64,000 nt of DNA from Whitmania pigra (lineage: Eukaryota > Annelida > Clitellata > Hirudinida > Haemopidae). The stretch's first letter is position 1. Every line of letters starts with the position of its first letter. The position numbers and the translations under genes were made by a program. This document shows, in pieces, positions 58,801-64,000 of this stretch. The notes under the pieces are model-generated. The model made no database searches, was not told where the DNA came from, and saw nothing but the letters and a program-made list of their open reading frames with translations. The stretch is taken from the NCBI GenBank assembly GCA_021613335.1, contig JAJTWR010000395.1, positions 208,501-272,500 of the forward strand, written 5' to 3'.

Positions 58801-58869
58801 ATCGGTCGAGGTGGTTATGGAAAACTCATCCAGCAGAAACTTCCAAACAAACCCGTCGACATGCCCTGA
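55858..58869 (+). CDS. NCBP2: nuclear cap-binding protein subunit 2 (CBP20)
   Basis: Binds the 7-methylguanosine cap of nuclear RNAs as a heterodimer with NCBP1, supporting splicing, export and decay. Four exons (55858-55941, 56288-56505, 56914-57016, 58771-58869) join in phase. The RRM carries RNP2 [16 protein letters not shown] and RNP1 CGFCLVEYY. The cap-contacting region [20 protein letters not shown] and the C-terminal [19 protein letters not shown] and GRGGYGKL motifs are conserved. The N-terminal Tyr in SSYRDQHFK, which stacks on the cap in the human protein, is present. Length about 167. The last intron contains a LINE fragment. Confidence 0.97.
57368..58640 (+). pseudogene. non-LTR retrotransposon reverse-transcriptase remnant
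   Basis: Within the last NCBP2 intron. The reading frame 57368-58009 begins with [17 protein letters not shown], the usual segment after the QGCPLSP-type motif. It continues with the catalytic box [10 protein letters not shown] (F-x-DD), [17 protein letters not shown] and, at the end, [15 protein letters not shown]. After 58009 the coding frame is broken by stops and frame changes, with recognisable continuation to about 58640 ([17 protein letters not shown]). The 5' half is missing, as in 5'-truncated LINEs. Same strand as NCBP2. Confidence 0.8.
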
Positions 58870-59889
58870 CTTAAAACCGCTCCATCATCACTGACGCTGA
58901 CACTGTCGTCATTGTTATCTTTGCAAGCAATATTGTCTATAAAATTAATAATGATAATGATAATTATGATAATGCTAATGGATGATGATGAGGATAATAA
59001 TAATATTAATAATAATAGTAATTAATATATATAGTTTATTACTAAAAGTGTGACCAGAATACACTCTCACCATTACCTCCCATGTTACTCAGATGATCAT
59101 CAAAAATGCTCTACATTTTCAGTGGCCTTGTTGGTTGCTGTTGACAAGTCATATTCGAATGTGAATATCTGTGTTTATGTTCAATTTTTTTTTTAATTTA
59201 ATCTTAATTTATTATTATTTCAAGGTGTTATTTCATCAGTTTGTCATTTGCATATTTGTTGTTGATAGTATGTTTTACTTTTTTTTAATGTTATTTCGCG
59301 TGCATGCCGAGTGGAGTTGTAAAAAATTGTCAACTTTTGATTCCATAAGTATTGTTATTTTATGAACTGTAAAATTGATTTTGGTTATTCCAAGAGATTT
59401 GCTTTTTTCTGAATTTAATCCCATTAGAAGGAAGGGTTTCAAGATGTGCTTTTGCACTTGTACTATTTGAGGTCTCCCGCTAAGGAATAAAAGCTTAGCG
59501 GAATTGTGTAGTCAGTTTTTGTACTTGGGGCAGTTATCACTTTCGTTATTATTTAGGAGTCTGTGATTAACTGAACAGGTTCGTGTGATATCCTGAGCAA
59601 GTCCCTGGGGCTAAGGGGGTGTTTTTAATATTTTGCAAGCCATTAAACAGAACAGTAAGTAAAGTTTAATATTTCTAAGTTTGACGTAATTTACCTATCA
59701 GAGATTGTCGAAATTTGCAGAGATCGCTCTATTTTGTCAGCTCAATTATCTCACTTGAGACAACATTCCCAACAATTCTGTGCATCGCTTGTGGTGTCGC
59801 GACCTGATTGGACCACGTTGGTGGCAGATTACGATTAATATTTGCGACTTCGGATGAGCTTTGTGTTTCTTCTTGTTCGAAAATAGAAA
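58870..59889. other. NCBP2-ERp29 intergenic region
   Basis: About 1 kb AT-rich DNA with a short GAT/AAT run at 58980-59030. No gene recognised. Confidence 0.5.
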
Positions 59890-62215
59890 ATGATCGTTTT
59901 CCACGTCGCTTTGTGCTTCATCGTTGCTTTGTCGTCTGCTCATGCTAACGAGGTGAATGGAGCTGTGTCACTCAATTCTGGGACTTTCGACAAGGTAAAA
60001 CATGGCCGAATAATTCACAAATCAACGATCTTCTTTTTGACTTTAGAATAAATTAATAGAGTGGGATAGACGATTTGGAAGGCAAGGACGAAATATTGTA
60101 TTGAGGCTTTAATGATTAAATGAAGATTTGAAAATCGATTCGTGATTTATTCAACCTGTCAATAAACGTTCTTTAGTAGATTTATTAGCCATGCGTTGTA
60201 AATATCAGTTTTATCACTTCTGTTAATGGAAATATTGCTGTGTTGAGTTGCAACAACATGATGAGAAGATTTTCATTGACCACCTTAAGGATCATAATGT
60301 TTTGATTATTATGCCTTCATTAAGTTGGAATAGGCTTTCTGTCTCATGGAAATGTTTTGATTGAATAAATTCTAAATAGTAATAAAACTTGCTAAATTGA
60401 TGAATCACGTATGTTTAAATTGTTCACCACAATGTGAAGCAGTTAATCAGTAAACTAATAGTGAATTGTAATTTGTTTGTAAATTGATTGCAATTAGTCA
60501 GTTTCTGATAATTAACAATCAACTCATATTCTGATACCAATAGTTACACCGGCATTTCAATCGCGACATTAATTTCCTTGTGCCATCCAAAAGTTCTTAC
60601 TTTAGCAGTTAGTCAATTTGACCGGTTGATGTCTTGTTGAATTCTCAGGTGCTTAAAAAGTTCCAAGCGGTCTTGGTGAAGTTCGACACGTCTTATCCTT
60701 ATGGGGAGAAGCAGGACGAGTTCAAGAAAGTGGCGGAGATGTCCGTCTCTCAGCCGGAGCTTTTAGTTGCAGAGGTGAATATAAAAGGTGTGAGGACCTT
60801 TTTCGAATCACTTTGTCCACGTCGTCTTAGTTACGCTAAGGAATTTATTTCATCAAATAAATAATATTTCACATCACTTTTTCTGCCTGCTTCCTCCTTA
60901 CTATTGTTATCATTATCTATTATTATTATTGTTATGTCATTATCATTGTTATTATTTTCTACTTTCCCCGTTCCTAATGTTTTGTTGTTGTTGTGTTTGG
61001 CCAATTAGGCGTCTGTTGGTCACCGAGATTAAATTGAAATTAAACACATCTCGTGATTCTTCAGACTACGGCGACAAGGACAACGACGACCTTAAGGAGA
61101 GGTTCGGCATAAAGAAGGACGACTACCCGGAGTACCGACTGTTCGTCAGGGGTAAGGAAGAGCCCCTGATCTACCAGGGAGACGAGGGGAAGTCCGAGGA
61201 GATTGTCAGGTTCATAGCTGAGAAAACCGGTAGGTCTCTTGTAGCAGATATTTAGGCTGTTGATTACTAATCAATAAGTAATAATTACATTTAGAGGTTA
61301 ATGAATAGTAATATTTACTATTACTATAGAAGAATTAATAGTTACAGTTGTAGTAATATTCCTAATGGTAAATTATAAGTTATTTATTATTCAAGAAACA
61401 AATATATAATAATTATATTAGGAAATTAATTAATAAGAATATTCACTATTTAATAATTAAAGTTGTAATATTATTCTTAATTCGTCAATCGTCTAGAAAT
61501 AAGTTAAATCGATATTGGCATTGATGTCACGTGTCCTAATTAGACGAACCCATGATAATCAAGCTTTGATCGCACGACATTTGAAATGCTCGTGCCTCGC
61601 ATAAGCCGTCGACATTTATGAGTCACGACATTCATTCGTTCAGGTCTATGGATCGGTCTGCCGGGGTCTCTGAAGGAGTTCGACGATCTCGTCAAGAGAT
61701 TCTACACCGAGCCAAAAGAAAACCACCAAGAAATCATCAGGTGACGACGACGACGATGATTATTATTATAATCACGATGTCGGGATGCTCGTTATGGTAA
61801 TTATGAGACTAGTTAAGTAGAAGACTCCATCCACCGGCATATTATTATATTAAGATTCGGTGTGGTGGCTTCGTCGAAACGACACGATCGTTGACGTCCG
61901 ACGGAGTCTCGGCAATTGCGAGTACTAGGCGATTCCGAGGTGACTTTATATCTTTTCCGAAGGTTGGCAGAGGCCGAGCTGGCGAAGAAGACTTCTGAGA
62001 AGGAGAGGGAACAGGCGGACTCCTACGTAAAGATAATGAAGAAGGCTTCCGAGGAGGGCCACGACTTCGTCGCCAAGGAGACGACGAGGGTCGAGAAACT
62101 TCTTCAGGGGAAGTTGAGCGACAAGAAGAAATCGCAGCTAAAGATGAAGTCCAACGTCCTCTCCTCCTTCAAGGCTGCCTCGCTGGCTTCGGAGGTCGGA
62201 AAAGGGGAACTCTGA
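59890..62215 (+). CDS. ERP29: endoplasmic reticulum protein 29
   Basis: ER-lumen chaperone of the PDI-related family lacking catalytic CXXC; the Drosophila counterpart is Windbeutel. Five exons (59890-59994, 60649-60787, 61065-61229, 61644-61740, 61963-62215) join in phase. A signal peptide ([19 protein letters not shown]) is followed by a thioredoxin-like domain: [49 protein letters not shown] and [16 protein letters not shown]. The all-helical C-terminal ERp29 domain carries [18 protein letters not shown] and [13 protein letters not shown]. The protein ends in KGEL rather than the vertebrate KEEL, still a KDEL-like retrieval tail. Confidence 0.96.
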
Positions 62216-64000
62216 GTTCGCCGAGACGTCGGGAGGGCGGCGAATCGAAGTGCGTCGACGGAGGTCTCGTCTCGTCGACTGCCTTAGACTCGGCGGGATC
62301 GTTTTCGTGCAGAAAGACGACGCCGACGAACGCTACGAATCCTGTTTGTTTGATTTGAATTTCATGGAAATCTTAACATTGTTTAGATGCTTGGTTTTGT
62401 TGATGTTGTTCACTTATTTTACGCCTGCTGCTTTTTACTGTCGTCATCGGTGGTGATGTTGTTGGAATTGTTGTCGTTATTGTTAAAGTCCGACTGTTGT
62501 TTAGCGTTGTAATGTTCTTTATTTTCTTTTCCATGGTATCATTCAATCAAGGATGATGATGATATTGGTAATGCTACAACGATGATGATGATGATTGCAT
62601 TCCAAGCGTTTAACTTACTCTGACATCTTTTTAATTCTCCATCATCGCCACTGTCGTTGAACTTGTTTTGTCGTTCGAAATCATCAATAACCGCCTGTTT
62701 CCAGCCGTTTGTTCGTCGTGAAGACTTGTTTTCCTTCGAACTTCACTCCTGCCATCTCTGCCTCTTGATGCCTGAAGACTGGTGGCTGGCTTGGGGTCAG
62801 GGTAGTGATCGTGATGGGGATGATGACTATGAGTTTGCGACGGTTTACTCGATCCTGACTCGTGCGTCAAAAGTTTGAAACATGAATTAAATGCTTAAAT
62901 TCAGCCGTTCGGTTAATCCCGCATCGATTGTTCGAAAACTTTGGCGCCAAAGCCAATGAATTTGCTTGACGGTCTGAGCTGGAGGATGGACGTACGGGGC
63001 GTTGGGACTGACCTTTTGACCTCTTGTGGCTGTGGCCGCGAAGTCAACTTTTGATGGTTTTTATTTTTGCATCGTTAGGTGGCGTGTCTATTTCAATTCT
63101 CGCGTAAACGTTAAGAAGAAGACGTTTTTATTAGAGGTCACTTAACCACTTTGGATTAGGATAAAACAATGCCATTATTATTATTATTATTATTGTAGTT
63201 ATCATGAGAGTTTGCGTCAACATTTTGAGCGGCTAGCTTTTGGAATGACATGGCAGGATCTCATCCAGTTGACGATTATTTAAAGAACTTATCTCCGTAG
63301 AAGTTGAGAGCAACAAATAGCATGGAGGCCATTTCAGCTTTTTCCACGGGGGGGGCAAACCCTCGCACAACTTCAGGAGATGACCTTTAATTTTGCTTCT
63401 AAAGTCAGTGGTAGTGGGGGTCCCTTCCCAATGACATCCCTGACAAACAGGGCTTACATTATATTTGTGTACAATTAATTAATTAATAAATACTTTTCCT
63501 CTTATTTTAACCAGATTTTCCAATTCCCATCCCATCCCATTGACTGCCATCATCGCGTGTTTGTTTAAAATTACGACTATTTCGGTAATACTATTACTCC
63601 CGATCGTTAGGTTTTACTCTGTATTACTAAGTATCGCTCGTTGTCATGCCTCGTGTCAGGCTGTCGAGTTCTGACGGGCGTTGGAATTCCCAGGTGGCAA
63701 AGGAGCGCGATGAAGTCCGATATGAGCTGAGGGACTTTTTGAAGACGTTCAGATCAATTTAGATTGCTCTACTGCTTCTGATAACAACAGCAACAGTAGC
63801 ATCACTAAATAATAATAATAATAATAACAATAATAATAATAATAACAATAATAATAATAATAATAAAACGATGGTGATGATAATAAAAAAAGTAATAATA
63901 ATAACATTAACGATAAATATTAAATAACGGTATAATAATAACGCCTTTGACTGCTAACCAAATTGACCTGGTATTTTCCACAGACTGTTAAAGTTTATTG
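62216..64000. other. region downstream of ERp29
   Basis: No convincing gene. Contains short GAT, ATT and AAT repeats (about 62560, 63176 and 63805-63865). A segment 63694-63762 follows a CAG acceptor and would read VAKERDEVRYELRDFLKTF up to a stop; it could be a terminal exon of an unseen gene, but no partner exon was found. Confidence 0.4.

Noticed and set aside
62657..62878. 73-residue plus-strand frame after ERp29
   Set aside because: No homology, no splice context and unremarkable composition; chance open frame.

Overview
The window is nuclear DNA from an invertebrate animal. Genes are split by GT-AG introns on both strands, the sequence is AT-rich, and simple repeats (ATT, ATC/GAT, ATGG) are very abundant. 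The protein set is bilaterian: V-ATPase subunit C, eIF2B delta, RPL32, GNPDA, TMEM177, PPIL2, TBC1D16, NCBP2 and ERp29. DMC1 is retained, and one gene encodes a membrane protein with WSC and EGF domains. A spiralian such as an annelid or mollusc is my best guess, but the sequence alone does not settle the phylum.

Layout. 1-3050 (-): EIF2B4, cut by the left edge, head to head with an intronless DMC1 at 3552-4568 (+). 5572-10230 (-): V-ATPase subunit C in 12 coding exons. 10.6-14.1 kb: microsatellite desert with a ~580 bp ATGG array. 14156-23744 (+): secreted-type protein with serine-, histidine-, aspartate- and lysine-rich tracts around an IGFBP N-terminal domain and a cysteine-rich C-terminus; a decayed pogo/Tigger transposon sits in its first intron. 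24081-24661 (-): RPL32 with a TOP-like leader. 26355-35430 (+): receptor-like protein (galactose-binding-like domain, two WSC domains, eight EGF-type exons, transmembrane helix, acidic tail). 36649-39486 (-): glucosamine-6-phosphate deaminase. 40681-42739 (+): TMEM177. 43362-44882 (+): intronless PPIL2. 45.3-49.7 kb: no gene, but a family of tandem repeats whose core is shared with a tRNA-like SINE 2 kb away. 49802-54531 (+): TBC1D16. 55858-58869 (+): NCBP2 with a LINE reverse-transcriptase remnant in its last intron. 59890-62215 (+): ERp29 ending in KGEL. 62.2-64 kb: no convincing gene.

Most genes are unrelated housekeeping genes and show no operon or cluster logic. The two less ordinary loci are the IGFBP/aspartate-rich gene and the WSC/EGF receptor gene. 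The most unusual non-coding structure is the tandem array at 45.5-46.8 kb. Exon boundaries were placed by reading splice sites and phase by hand; most join in frame, and the exceptions are stated.
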